From Betaproteobacteria bacterium (lineage in GTDB: Bacteria > Pseudomonadota > Gammaproteobacteria > Burkholderiales > Usitatibacteraceae), in contig JADJMI010000001.1 of assembly GCA_016709665.1 (NCBI GenBank), positions 62,001 to 126,000 of the forward strand: a DNA stretch of 64,000 nucleotides. Direction: 5' to 3'. The notes beneath the pieces were generated by a model, which was not told the origin of the DNA, made no database searches, and worked only from the letters and a program-made list of their open reading frames with translations. Position numbers and translations under genes: made by a program. Numbering within the stretch: position 1 is the first letter of the stretch; every line of letters starts with the position of its first letter. This document shows, in pieces, positions 24,653-34,001 of the stretch.

Positions 24653-26882
24653 CTAGAGCACGTCGAAGGTCCACGCGCCCTTCACGAACACCTCGCCCTG
24701 GCGCCGCTTCACGCCGGTGTCGGCATCGAGCGAGCGCCCCATCGTCGCGCCCACGTAGACCGTGAACCCGATGCCTTGCCGGTGCCCGTACACGAGCGAC
24801 AGCGTGTCCGAGCTCTCGCGGGAGGACACCGGCTCCTCCCACAGCGAAGGCGCGCGCCGCACCCAGTTCGCCTGCCAGATGACGCGCAGATTGTCGCGCG
24901 CGGTGAAGTGCCAGATCGCGACCAGTTGCTGGGCCCGTTGCGCGAGGATGCGCTTCGAGCCCTCGACCGCCTCGAGGCTGTCGATGGTGTCGTTGTCGAT
25001 CCGGTACTCGAGTTCCGCGCGCGCGTGGGGCCGCAGGTTGGCCGTCAGCATCGCGTACACGCCCCTGCCCACCCGGTTGTTGGCCACGTCGACCCGGTCG
25101 CCCCACGCGATCTCGGAAAGGAGCTTGGAGAACCAGCCGCTCGGATTGCTCTCGACCTGCACGTAGAACTGGTCGCGCTTTCGCAGCCCGCCGCCTTCGC
25201 GCACGGCCACCAGGTTGTTGGGGCGCACCTCGAGGTAGACGTTCGTGGCCCGCGGCAGGCCGAGAAGCACGCCCACGTTGTTCTGCTGGTAGATCACGCC
25301 ACCCTCGCGATCGGTCTTGTACTCGGCATTGAGGTAGGGCGAGACCTCGTTGAAGGGCCCGGCGTCGAGGAATCGGCGCTGCGTCTCGCTGTACGCGGTG
25401 CGATAGCCGCTCTGGCCGAAGAAACCGTTGTCCGCGCGAAAACCCGTCCCGACGTCCTCGAAGGACAGGAACTGGCGCCAGAGCTTGCCGTTGTAGCTCC
25501 AGTCGGCGCGCGGCGTGGTCGGAGACGCGCGGGCCCTTCGCGAGGCTGTCCGGCGCCGTCGTCGTCCACGACTCGAGATACTGCGCGCGCAGGCGGTGGT
25601 CGTTCGTGGCGAACCAGGTCAGGTCCGGCCCGGCCATGCGGTTCGCGCCGCCGCCCTCGTAGGTTCGGTCCGTCGCCACGAGCCCCACCGTCGTCCCGCC
25701 GCCCGCCTGCCAGCGCAGCCGCGCCATCGTCGCGAGCGACTTGCGATCCTGCGCGAGGAAATTCGTGGCGTACGTGCCGGGCTGCAGCACGAGCCCGCCG
25801 CCGTCGTCCTTCGTGGTGAGGAACGTGTAGTCGAGCCCCTCGCCGCGGTGGGTGAGTCGCGCGCCCCAGGCCGGATCGGTGACCGTGCGGGTGTAGATCG
25901 CGTTCTGCGGTCCCTGCAGGATGTCCGCGCCTTCGAGGAAGAACGGCCGCTTCTCGTTGTAGAAGAGCGCGAACTGCGTGTTGCCCGCCAGCTGCGGCGT
26001 GTCGAGCTCGACCTGCGAGAAATCGGGGTTCACCGTCGCGTCCACGACGATGTCCGCGCGCGGGCGCCACTTCACGTCCACGCCGGGCACGGCCTCGTGG
26101 TCGCTCGAACGCCCCTCGGGCCCGCGCTCGCGCGTGCCGCGCACGGTGAGCTGCGGCGTGACGGCGAGGTGCCGCGTGGAAGGCAGGTCGTCCAGTCCCG
26201 TGAGCGGCAGGTTCAGGCACAGGAAGCAGTTCGAGTCGCGCGGCAGCGGGCTCGAGGCGATGCGGTAGCGCTGCTCGCGCGGGTAGTTGCGGAAGACGAG
26301 GATGCTCCACACGGCACTCGGCGGGTCCGTGTAGCGAAGCGACGAGAACGGGATCCGGAACTCCGCGGTCCAGCCTCCCTCGAATCGGCCGGTGGCGACC
26401 TCCACCTCGAAATCGGGCGAGAAATCCTCGTTGCCGGTGTCCTCGTTGTAGAGCCCGTCCGCGATCACCCCGCGCGGGTTCGCCCGCGCGAAATGCGCGA
26501 ACTTGCGCGTGCCCAGCGGATCGACGAAAAGGACGACCATGTCCTGGTCGGCGAAGACGTTGTCGCGCCGGGCGAAGGGCGCGCGGATCCGCGCCGGATC
26601 CGGGTCGTACGCGCGGATGGCGGCGTAGAGCGCCTGCCCGTCGTACGCGAATCGCGCCTCGGTTCGCACGCCCGCCGCCACCTTGTCGCGCGGCGAGATC
26701 TCGAAGAATTCCGCGTGGGGCTTCGCCCGGGACCAGGCGTCCTCGGCGAGGCTGCCGTCGAGCGCGATCTTCTCCCCGGGCGCCAGGCGAAGGACCTCGA
26801 CGGCGGCGGCCGGACCACAGGCGAACGCCAGCATCAACAGGCCCGCGACGCCCGCCTCCCTGATTTTCGTCATTTTTTTCAT
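24653..26882 (-). pseudogene. DUF5916 family protein with CBM9-like domain, frameshift
   Basis: About 743 codons. Residues 1-27 are a signal peptide (MKKMTKIREAGVAG...); residues of about 30-200 form a CBM9-like domain (IALDGSLAEDAWSRAKP) and the rest a DUF5916 beta-barrel-like region (FSQVELDTPQLAGNTQFALFYNEKRPFFLEG). The frame changes once, near 25515-25525: the upstream frame reads RVSDHAAR while the family-like continuation TTPRADWSYNGKLWRQF is in the next frame and runs without a stop to 24653. The total length (2230 nt) is one base over a codon multiple, so one extra base explains it. The function of the family is unknown; an outer-membrane location is likely. Confidence 0.75.
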
Positions 26883-27070
26883 GGCCTTGAAAGCGTGCGC
26901 GCAGGGTAGCGGCCCGGCGGGACGGCAGCAAGGACGCGGCGACGGAATGCGCCGCGCGCGGGACGAAATGCAGGGCGCGCCTCCAGGCCCGCGGGTTGTG
27001 CAGTGCAGCATGACGGCGTATAGTCGCCCCCCACTCGCACCGGGTTTCCCGTCCGGTGCCGGAGCGCCAC

Positions 27071-28975
27071 TTGAGCAGTGCCGTTTCGCCGCAACACCCG
27101 GCCCCGGCCTCCCGCCGGGCCCTCGCCGCGATGGCCGTGGGCGCGCTCGGCGTGGTGTTCGGCGACATCGGCACGAGCCCGCTCTACGCGTTCAAGGAGT
27201 GCTTCAGCGCCGAGCACGGCATCGCCCCCAGCCCCGAGAACGTGAAGGGCCTGCTCTCGCTCATCACCTGGTCGATGGCCTGGGTGATCGCCTTCAAGTA
27301 TCTCTTCGTGATGATGCGCGCCGACAACAGCGGCGAAGGCGGCATCCTCGCCCTCCTCGCCCTCGCGCTGCGCGGACTGCAGGGCAAGCCCCGCCAGCGC
27401 TGGCTCGTGATCATGCTCGGCATCTTCGGCGCGGCCATGTTCTACGGCGACAGCATGATCACGCCCGCGATCACCGTGCTCTCGGCCGTCGAGGGCCTCG
27501 CCATCGCGACGCCCGTGTTCGGCCATGCGGCGGTGCCCACGGCGATCGCCATCCTCGCGGTCCTCTTCTTCATCCAGCGCAAGGGCACGGCGACCGTCGG
27601 CATCCTCTTCGGGCCCGTGATGGTGCTGTGGTTCCTCGCGCTCGGGGCCATCGGCGCCTGGCACATCGCGCAGGACCCTGCGATCCTCGCCGCGGCGAGC
27701 CCGCACCACGCGGTCCTGTTCCTCGTCGCCAACCCGCTGCCCGGCTTCCTCGTGCTGGGCGCCGTGTTCCTCGTGCTCACCGGCGGCGAGGCGCTCTACG
27801 CCGACATGGGACATTTCGGGCGCCGGCCCATCCGCCTCGCCTGGTTCGGCCTGGTGATGCCCGCGCTGCTGCTCAACTACTTCGGGCAGGGCGCGTTCGT
27901 GCTCGCCAATCCCGCCGCGTTGAAGAACCCCTTCTACCTGATGCTGCCGGCCTGGGCCGTGCTGCCGATGGTCGCGCTCGCCACGGCGGCGGCCGTCATC
28001 GCCTCGCAGGCGGTCATCACCGGCGCCTTCTCGATGACGCGCCAGGGAATCCTGCTGGGCTACATCCCGCGCCTCGCCATCACGCACACGTCCTCGCGCG
28101 CGATCGGCCAGATCTACGTGCCCTTCGTGAACTGGACGCTCTTCGCCGCCGTGGTGCTGCTGGTGGTGGGCTTTCGCACCTCCGACCACCTCGCCAACGC
28201 CTACGGCATCGCCGTGGCGGCGACCATGGTGATCGAGTGCGTGCTCGCGATGGTGGTCGCGCGGCACCTCTGGAAGTGGTCGCCGCTCGCCACCTTCGGC
28301 CTCATCGGCTCGATGCTGGCGGTGGACCTCGCCTTCTTCGCCTCCAACGCGGCCAAGTTCCTCTCGGGCGGCTGGTTCCCGCTCGTGATCGGCGGTGCGA
28401 TCTTCACGGTGATGGTCACGTGGAAGCGCGGCCGGACCCTGCTGTCGCGGCGCCTGGCCGAGCAGGGCATTCCCCTCGAGGCGTTCGTGGACGCGCTCTC
28501 GGTGGAACCGCCGCACCGCGTGCCGGGCACCGCCCTCTTCATGACGAGCACGCTCGAGACGGTGCCCTCGGCGCTCCTGCACAACCTCAAGCACAACAAG
28601 GTGCTGCACGAGCGCGTGGTGTTCCTCACGATCGTGACCCACGACGTGCCGGTGGTGCCGGTCGAGGATCGCGTGCAGTTGAAGCGCCTGGCCGACGGCT
28701 TCTGGACGGCCGAGGCGTGGTACGGCTTCAAGGAGCAGCCGGACATCGCGCAGGTGCTCGATTCGTGCGCGCTTCGCTACGGGCTCGCCTTCGACCCGAT
28801 GGAGACCTCGTTCTTCCTCTCGCACGAGACCGTGGTCGCGGGCGACCGGCCGGGCATGGCGCGCTGGCGCGACAAGCTCTTCGCGTGGATGAGCCGCAAC
28901 GCGACCCGCGCGACCGATTTCTTCAACATCCCGATCAACCGCGTGGTGGAACTCGGCACGCACGTGGACATCTGA
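27071..28975 (+). CDS. kup: Low-affinity potassium transporter Kup
   Basis: A 634-residue K+/H+ symporter of the KUP/HAK/KT family. GVVFGDIGTSPLYAFKE is the family signature in TM1; GGEALYADMGHFG and the AYGIAVAATM segment are also conserved. The N-terminal 440 residues carry 12 membrane segments and the rest is a cytosolic domain. The TTG at 27071 is preferred because GGAG lies 6 nt upstream; a GTG at 27056 is the alternative. Confidence 0.95.
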   Translation: MSSAVSPQHPAPASRRALAAMAVGALGVVFGDIGTSPLYAFKECFSAEHGIAPSPENVKGLLSLITWSMAWVIAFKYLFVMMRADNSGEGGILALLALALRGLQGKPRQRWLVIMLGIFGAAMFYGDSMITPAITVLSAVEGLAIATPVFGHAAVPTAIAILAVLFFIQRKGTATVGILFGPVMVLWFLALGAIGAWHIAQDPAILAAASPHHAVLFLVANPLPGFLVLGAVFLVLTGGEALYADMGHFGRRPIRLAWFGLVMPALLLNYFGQGAFVLANPAALKNPFYLMLPAWAVLPMVALATAAAVIASQAVITGAFSMTRQGILLGYIPRLAITHTSSRAIGQIYVPFVNWTLFAAVVLLVVGFRTSDHLANAYGIAVAATMVIECVLAMVVARHLWKWSPLATFGLIGSMLAVDLAFFASNAAKFLSGGWFPLVIGGAIFTVMVTWKRGRTLLSRRLAEQGIPLEAFVDALSVEPPHRVPGTALFMTSTLETVPSALLHNLKHNKVLHERVVFLTIVTHDVPVVPVEDRVQLKRLADGFWTAEAWYGFKEQPDIAQVLDSCALRYGLAFDPMETSFFLSHETVVAGDRPGMARWRDKLFAWMSRNATRATDFFNIPINRVVELGTHVDI

Positions 28976-29083
28976 CGGAAGTCGCGTACCGCGAAGCCGG
29001 GTCAACGCGAGGCAACCCCGGCGCGTTATCCTGTTCGTGAGATGCGCGGCCCCGAGGCCCCGACAAGACCAGGAGAACACGCC

Positions 29084-29917
29084 ATGAACACCCCGAACCC
29101 CAGCGGCGAAGTGCCCCGCTCCCGATCCCATCCCGCGATCATCGTGGCGGCCATCGCCGTGGTCGTCTTCGCCGCCGCCGGCACCGCGTCGCTGATGGGC
29201 TGGCTGCCCGCCGGCGGGGCCGCGCCCGCGCCATCCGCGGCCGCACCGGCCCCGGCTCCTGCCCCGGTGGCGCAGGCTCCCGTCCAGGCACCGGCTCCCG
29301 CGCCGGCCCCTGCGGAACCGGTGCCCGCACCCACCCCGGCCCCTGCACCGGCTCCCGAACCCGCGCCCGCCGTCGTGCCGGCCCCGGCCCCGGCTCCCGC
29401 GCCGGCTCCCGCGCCGAAGCCCGCCCCCAAGCCGGTCGCCAAGACCGCCCCGGCGCCTGCCCCGGCACCCGCGCCCAAGTCCGCGTACCCCTCCCCGGGT
29501 CCTTCCACGCCGAGCTACGCGTCGGCCCCGCAGCCGCAATCCGCCCCGCCGGCGCCCCCGCCCGCGCCGCCCGCCCCGCCGCCGTGCTACGACTGCGGCA
29601 CGGTGAGCTCGGTGCAGGCCATCGAGAAAAAGGGTGAAGGCAGCGGCGCCGGCGCGGTCGTCGGCGGCATCCTCGGCGGCGTGCTCGGCCACCAGGTGGG
29701 TTCGGGCCGCGGCAACACGGCAGCCACCGTGGTCGGCGCCCTCGGCGGCGCGCTCGCCGGCAACGAGATCGAGAAGAACCGGAACACGACCTCGCACTGG
29801 GAAGTGCGCGTGCGCCTGGAAGACGGCACGAACCGGACCGTCCGCTTCGACCAGCAACCGTCCTGGCGGTCGGGCGACCGGGTGCGCATCGAGAACGGGC
29901 GCATCGTCCCGCGCTAG
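29084..29917 (+). CDS. Glycine-zipper 2TM surface protein with Pro-Ala linker
   Basis: A 277-residue protein: cytoplasmic N-tail, one membrane segment (about residues 18-38), a very long Ala-Pro linker (about 45-165), a CYDC pair at 168-171, and a glycine-zipper region (GAGAVVGGILGGVLGHQVG, then ATVVGALGGALAGNEIEK) like the 17-kDa rickettsial antigen family. Such proteins insert into or bridge the envelope; a role like TonB/SlyB-type proteins is speculative. An AGGAGA ribosome site precedes the ATG. Confidence 0.85.
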   Translation: MNTPNPSGEVPRSRSHPAIIVAAIAVVVFAAAGTASLMGWLPAGGAAPAPSAAAPAPAPAPVAQAPVQAPAPAPAPAEPVPAPTPAPAPAPEPAPAVVPAPAPAPAPAPAPKPAPKPVAKTAPAPAPAPAPKSAYPSPGPSTPSYASAPQPQSAPPAPPPAPPAPPPCYDCGTVSSVQAIEKKGEGSGAGAVVGGILGGVLGHQVGSGRGNTAATVVGALGGALAGNEIEKNRNTTSHWEVRVRLEDGTNRTVRFDQQPSWRSGDRVRIENGRIVPR

Positions 29918-29941
29918 CGGATCACGCGCTCCCGCTACCCG

Positions 29942-29966
29942 AACGGCCGCCGAAGGGCGGCCGTTT
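29942..29966. terminator. Convergent terminator hairpin
   Basis: A perfect 10-bp stem, AACGGCCGCC (29942-29951) and GGCGGCCGTT (29956-29965), with a GAAG loop. A short TTT follows on the plus strand only. It lies between the glycine-zipper gene and the convergent META-domain gene. Confidence 0.65.
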
Positions 29967-30403
29967 CACTTGGGCGGCAGCGGCGGGAGCTCCGTTCCTT
30001 CGGCGATGAACCGCAGCGTGCCCGCGGAACCGTCGAGCTGCAGCGTGTTGGCCTTCACGTGCACGCTCGTCGAGGAGCGCAGCACGGCGAGGATCCTGTC
30101 CTCGATCGTCATGAGCACGGGCTCGCACATCATCCGCGCCGAGGCGATGGACGAGAAGACGATCGCGCCCGCGCCCACCGCGTCCTGCACGTAGCGGCCC
30201 ATCACGCGGTTGCAGCCGCCGAACCCGGTGACCGCGCCGTCGCCGAACTCCAGGTAGGGCGGCTTCTCGAGCTTGCGCTCCGTGACCAGCATCCACTTGG
30301 TGCCGGTGAACGGCAGGGGCGGCGGTTCGCGCTTCACGGGGGCGAACTCGCACGCCGCCAGGAGGACGAGCGCGGCAAGGGCAATCGGGGCGTGGCGGTT
30401 CAT
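29966..30403 (-). CDS. META-domain (HslJ-like) lipoprotein
   Basis: A 145-residue protein with a lipoprotein signal (LVLLAAC, lipid on Cys19) and a META/DUF306 domain: KWMLVTERKLEKPPYLEFGDGAVTGFGGCNRVMGRY and ASARMMCEPVLMTIEDRILAVL. The two Cys residues of the domain (in GGCNR and MMCEP) are conserved in HslJ-like proteins. The family has links to antibiotic tolerance and virulence but no fixed activity. It lies 11 bp past the zinc-ribbon gene on the same strand. Confidence 0.88.
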   Translation of the reverse strand: MNRHAPIALAALVLLAACEFAPVKREPPPLPFTGTKWMLVTERKLEKPPYLEFGDGAVTGFGGCNRVMGRYVQDAVGAGAIVFSSIASARMMCEPVLMTIEDRILAVLRSSTSVHVKANTLQLDGSAGTLRFIAEGTELPPLPPK

Positions 30404-30414
30404 GGCGGGCGCTT

Positions 30415-31137
30415 TCACTTGAAGAGGAACTCGGTGATGCCTTCGGCGAGCAGGTCCGCCAGGCCGGCGGAGGACTGCATGGGAGAAATGTCGCGTGTCC
30501 AGGCGCTTTGCTTCGCGGGCTTGCGGTGCGTCGCGATGAGCGCGTCGAAGGCGGCGCTGATCTCGTGCGGCTCGGGCCGCGTGCGCCGGCGATCGGTCTC
30601 GGACAACCCGGCCAGCGCCTTCTCGACGGCCTCGGCATCGAGGATGGAAATGGGCGAGCGGCAGTAGCCGCAGGCCGGGTCCTTGCCGAGGTCCACGGGC
30701 GCGCCGCATCCCGAGCACCGCACCTGCTTCACCGTGGCCCGCAGCCGCTCGACCTCGACCGGCGAGAGCGTGCGCACGAACTGCTTCTCGCGCAGGAACT
30801 GGAAGAAGGTCGTGAGCCGGCCGTGGCCCTTCGGGCAGCGGTGGTAGTTGATGCGGTTGGTCTTCTGCAGGTCCTGCGTGAACACGAGGCGCGTGGCGCA
30901 AGCCGGGCAGCTCATCGTGTCGGCGAGCGCGCGCGCGGGCTTGTCGCGGTGCTCGTGGATGAGGCGGAAGAGCTCGATCACCGACTTGGGCGCGAGCGAG
31001 GTGCTCTCGAACTGGTCGAACCAGATGGCGTGGCAGTCCCAGCAGATGTCGAGGATCAGCTCGCCCGTGGTCGTGCGCTGCAGGGTGAGCTTTTCCATGC
31101 GCGACTTGCAGGCGGGACAGGAGCGGGGGGCGGGCAT
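30415..31137 (-). CDS. Zinc-ribbon protein with multiple CxxC pairs
   Basis: A 240-residue cytosolic protein. It starts MPAPRSCPACKSRMEK with a TFIIB-type zinc ribbon (CPAC...CWDC), then a second pair set (CPAC...CPKGHGR) and a third (CSGCGAPVDLGKDPACGYCRSPI). This is a conserved betaproteobacterial family without known function; zinc binding is inferred from the spacing. The ATG at 31137 directly precedes the first ribbon; a start at 31197 adds a non-conserved Pro/Arg-rich leader. Confidence 0.8.
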   Translation of the reverse strand: MPAPRSCPACKSRMEKLTLQRTTTGELILDICWDCHAIWFDQFESTSLAPKSVIELFRLIHEHRDKPARALADTMSCPACATRLVFTQDLQKTNRINYHRCPKGHGRLTTFFQFLREKQFVRTLSPVEVERLRATVKQVRCSGCGAPVDLGKDPACGYCRSPISILDAEAVEKALAGLSETDRRRTRPEPHEISAAFDALIATHRKPAKQSAWTRDISPMQSSAGLADLLAEGITEFLFK

Positions 31138-31203
31138 CGTCGATCGGGGGCGGAGGCGGGTGGGACACAGGTTACCGGCGGCGGGAGGCGCGGGCAAACG
31201 CCA

Positions 31204-32661
31204 TCAGGCGAAATCGTCCGGGGGCCGGGGCAAGGGTCGTGCGCGCCCGGGATGATCCTCGAACCACTTGCGCAGCAGCTTGTAGATGTCCGGATCGAAG
31301 TCCGGCAGGCGCCGCGTGCGGGCGAGCGAGAAGGCCTCGTCCTCGTCGCGCGCGGTCCCCAGGTGCCGCCAGCGGTCCACCACGTGCGCCTCCTCGATGC
31401 CGCGAACGGTGTCGGATTCGACGATCGCCACCGGTCCGTCGAAAGGCCAGTCCGCCAGTCGCCAGGGCGCGAGGGCCGTGGCGAGCCGCGTATGGTGCGC
31501 CTCGGGCGTCTCCTCGCCGACGCAGGCGCCGAGGCACTTCCTCACCTGCCGGGCGAAGCAGGGGCCGCCGCGCTTTTCCCAGCCCATGAGGCGCCAGCAC
31601 AGGCCGTGCTCGCCGGCGAGCCCCTCGAGCAGGTCGCGCACGCCCCGCGGCGAGCCGAAGGGGCCGTAGAGCGTCTCGCTTTCCGGCCCGCGTGCGTCCC
31701 AGTCCACCTCGTCGAACTTCACGATCTCCGGCGGCTCGCGCAGCGAGGGCAGCTTCGCGAGGCAGGTGGTGCGCCGGCGCCGAAGCAGCGCATTGTGAAG
31801 CGGCGTCGCTTCCTTCACGAGGCGCGATTCGAGCAGGAGCGCCCCCAGCTCGCCCGCGGTCTCGATCCAGTCGAGGCGCCGGATCTCGGCGGAAAGGCGC
31901 ATGTCGTTCGCGTTGCGGTAGTCCGCGGAAAAATGCGAACGCACGCGCTCCTTCAGGTTCACGCTCTTGCCGATGTAGAGCGGCAGGTCGTTCACGCCGA
32001 AGAAGCGGTAGACGCCCGCCCCGTCCGGCAGCCCTTCGAGCGCCTCGGCCGGCAGCTGCGGCGGCAGGCTCGGGATCTTGAGCAGGCGCCGCACGGCCGC
32101 CGCGATCTCCTCGCCGCTTTTCTCCCGCTCGATGACGCGCAGGAAACGCACGAGGGCCCGCGTGTCCCCCAGCGCCGAGTGGCGGCCCGTGCGCGAGGCC
32201 GGGTCGGCGGATTCATCGGCCGGATCGACGAGGCCGTGCCGTTCGATGAGGGCGTCGAGACTGTGGCCGGCGGCATCGGGATAGAGCCTTCGCGACAGGC
32301 GCACGGTGCACAGCACGTCCGCGGTGAACGCGACGCCCAGCCGCGCGAACTCGTTCTTGAGGAAGCCGTAGTCGAAGCGGGCGTTGTGCGCGACGAAGAG
32401 GTGACCTTCGAGGCGCTCGAGCACTTCCCGCGAGATGCGCGCGAAGGTGGGCGCGCCGCGCACCGTGTCGTTCGTGATGCCCGTGAGCGCCTGGATGTCC
32501 TCGGGGATGGGGCACTCGGGGTCGACGAGCGTGGACCATTCCTCCACCACCTCGCCCTCCACCACCCGCACGATGGCCACCTCCGTCACGCGGTCGCGGA
32601 CGGCGGTGGTGCCCGTGGTTTCGAGGTCGACGAAGGCGACCGCGTCGGCAAGCCGCGTCAA
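31204..32661 (-). CDS. DnaQ-like exonuclease fused to GIY-YIG (UvrC/Cho-like) nuclease
   Basis: A 485-residue protein. Residues 8-180 are a DEDDh exonuclease domain of the DnaQ/epsilon type (FVDLETTG, HNARFDYGFL, HSALGDTRALV). Residues of about 210-300 are a GIY-YIG domain (GAGVYRFFGVNDLPLYIGKSVNLKERV) as in the N-terminal half of UvrC and in Cho, followed by UvrC-like CLGAC cysteine pair sequence (GPCFARQVRKCLGACVG). The two activities suggest a DNA repair or proofreading role. The TTG start at 32661 overlaps the TGA of the LysR gene (TTGA). Such fusions are known in betaproteobacteria but are little studied. Confidence 0.85.
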   Translation of the reverse strand: MTRLADAVAFVDLETTGTTAVRDRVTEVAIVRVVEGEVVEEWSTLVDPECPIPEDIQALTGITNDTVRGAPTFARISREVLERLEGHLFVAHNARFDYGFLKNEFARLGVAFTADVLCTVRLSRRLYPDAAGHSLDALIERHGLVDPADESADPASRTGRHSALGDTRALVRFLRVIEREKSGEEIAAAVRRLLKIPSLPPQLPAEALEGLPDGAGVYRFFGVNDLPLYIGKSVNLKERVRSHFSADYRNANDMRLSAEIRRLDWIETAGELGALLLESRLVKEATPLHNALLRRRRTTCLAKLPSLREPPEIVKFDEVDWDARGPESETLYGPFGSPRGVRDLLEGLAGEHGLCWRLMGWEKRGGPCFARQVRKCLGACVGEETPEAHHTRLATALAPWRLADWPFDGPVAIVESDTVRGIEEAHVVDRWRHLGTARDEDEAFSLARTRRLPDFDPDIYKLLRKWFEDHPGRARPLPRPPDDFA

Positions 32662-33575
32662 CGCCGCCGGCCCTTCACGCGCCAGGGCGCCTGCGCGAAC
32701 TTCTCGACGAGGAAATCCACCAGCGCGGCCACGCGCGGCGAGCGGTGGCGGCCCTGCGGAAACACGGCGTGCAGCGGCAGCGCTTCCGCGTGATGCACGT
32801 CGGCGAGCACGGGCACGAGCCGGCCCGAGGCGATGGCCTCGCCCACGATGACGTCCGCGAGGCGGATGATGCCCGCGCCCATGAGCGCCAGCTGCAGCAG
32901 CGTGTCGGCGTTGTTGGCCGTGACCCGGCCGTTCACCTCGATGGACTTCACGCCGTTCGCGGTGAGGAACGGCCAGCGGCGAAGCGCCGGCGTGTTCGCG
33001 ATGACGATGCACTCGTGCTCCGCGAGCTGCCCGGGCTTCCTCGGGGTGCCGCGCGCGCCCAGGTAGCCGGGCGAGGCGCAGATCACGCGCTCCATGTCGC
33101 AGATCTTGCGGGCGATGAGCGAGGAATCGCTCAGGTGCCCCGACCGGATGCCCAGGTCCGCGCCCTCTTCCATGAGGTCCACCACGCGGTCGGTCATCGT
33201 GATCTCCACCTCGATGTCCGGGTAGCGCGCGAGGAACTCCGGCAGCGCGGGCACGAGCTGGTGCGCGCCGAAGGCATGGCCCGCGTTGACGCGCAGCTTC
33301 CCCTGCGGCCGCTCGCGGAATCGCGTGACCTCCGCTTCGGCTTCCTCGATGTCCGCGAGGATCCGCTGGGTGCGGTGAAAGAAGGCTTCGCCTTCCGGGG
33401 TGAGGGCGAGTCGGCGCGTCGTGCGGTTGAGCAGGCGCACGCCGAGGCGGTCCTCCATGCGCGTGACGAGCTTCGAGATCGCCGAGGGCGTGAGGCCCAG
33501 GTCCCGCGCGGCCGAGGAGAAGCCGCCCTTCTCGACGGCGCGCACGAAGGCGGCCATGTCCGTGGGAAGCGTCAT
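32658..33575 (-). CDS. LysR family transcriptional regulator
   Basis: A 305-residue full-length LysR regulator (DmlR-like subgroup): N-terminal winged helix-turn-helix (FVRAVEKGGFSSAARDLGLTPSAISKLVTRME) and a two-lobed effector domain starting around residue 90 (GKLRVNAGHAFGAHQLVPALPEF). The ATG at 33575 gives the family length; a frame extension to 33632 has no homology. The target is unknown; the cotranscribed nuclease at its 3' end is an unlikely regulatory partner. Confidence 0.9.
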   Translation of the reverse strand: MTLPTDMAAFVRAVEKGGFSSAARDLGLTPSAISKLVTRMEDRLGVRLLNRTTRRLALTPEGEAFFHRTQRILADIEEAEAEVTRFRERPQGKLRVNAGHAFGAHQLVPALPEFLARYPDIEVEITMTDRVVDLMEEGADLGIRSGHLSDSSLIARKICDMERVICASPGYLGARGTPRKPGQLAEHECIVIANTPALRRWPFLTANGVKSIEVNGRVTANNADTLLQLALMGAGIIRLADVIVGEAIASGRLVPVLADVHHAEALPLHAVFPQGRHRSPRVAALVDFLVEKFAQAPWRVKGRRR

Positions 33576-33693
33576 GCCTATTTGTTCCTGAATTTCATCA
33601 ATTTTGTTCCAGACGGCACGATTGTAAAGCAATCATGGCGTAATTAGATTGGCTCCACCGGTGCGAATCGCGCGCCGACCCGAAGGAGAACGC
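33576..33693. other. Divergent promoter region
   Basis: 118 bp between the minus-strand LysR gene and a small plus-strand gene. It is AT-rich for this genome (AATTTCATCAATTTTGTTCC, about 33590-33610) and should contain both promoters. No operator is evident. Confidence 0.3.
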
Positions 33694-33858
33694 CATGAAC
33701 GCCCGCCAACTGGCCGCCATCGATCGGCGCGCCCACGCGCTCCGCCGCGAGGAATTGGGACGCCTGCTGGACCAAATCGCCCGCCGCCTGCTGAAGTCGC
33801 TGAAGGGGACGCACACCTTCACGGCGGTTGAAGGGGACGCACACCTTCACGGCGGTTG
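33694..33858 (+). CDS. Short protein with its 3' end replaced by repeats
   Basis: A 54-codon gene with an AAGGAG site before the ATG at 33694. The first 35 residues (MNARQLAAIDRRAHALRREE, then LGRLLDQIARRLL) look like a small helical protein of the type with repeated AhaLRxxEL, similar to short RSP_7527-like proteins. The last 18 codons are encoded by the 28-bp repeats that begin at 33801 and have no protein character, so the native C-terminus was probably cut off by repeat insertion. Confidence 0.5.
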
Positions 33859-33971
33859 AAGGGGACGCACCCTTCCAGGGAATGGAATTCACACGAATCG
33901 GCAAAGGTGTGCGTCCCCTTCAGCGAAGGTGAAGGTGTGCGTCCCCTTCAAAAAGGTGTGCGTCCCCTTCA
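33801..33971. repeat. REP-like repeat cluster, direct and inverted copies
   Basis: The 19-bp core TGAAGGGGACGCACACCTT occurs on the plus strand at 33801 and 33829 as part of an exact 28-bp tandem unit, with a degenerate third copy at 33857-33876. The reverse complement occurs three times, at 33904-33922, 33932-33950 and 33953-33971. The core is itself nearly palindromic (AAGG...CCTT), and the two arms face each other across about 27 bp, so a long hairpin can form. It resembles REP elements that are mobilised by REP-associated tyrosine transposases, but no such transposase gene is in the window. Confidence 0.8.
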
Positions 33972-34001
33972 GAATTCTTCAGAATTTGAGTTCGCCTTCT
34001 A

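Noticed and set aside
29220..29585. Repetitive CCGGCTCCCGC DNA as a repeat element
   Set aside because: It is the Ala-Pro linker of a surface protein, kept in frame, not a mobile or regulatory repeat.
33801..33876. 28-bp tandem repeats as a CRISPR array
   Set aside because: The units are adjacent, with no spacers, and copies in opposite orientation lie nearby. No cas gene is present.
33979..34001. Stop of the transglutaminase at 33979
   Set aside because: The frame leading there lost the family-like C-terminus; the other frame after 34148 carries it and stops at 34002.
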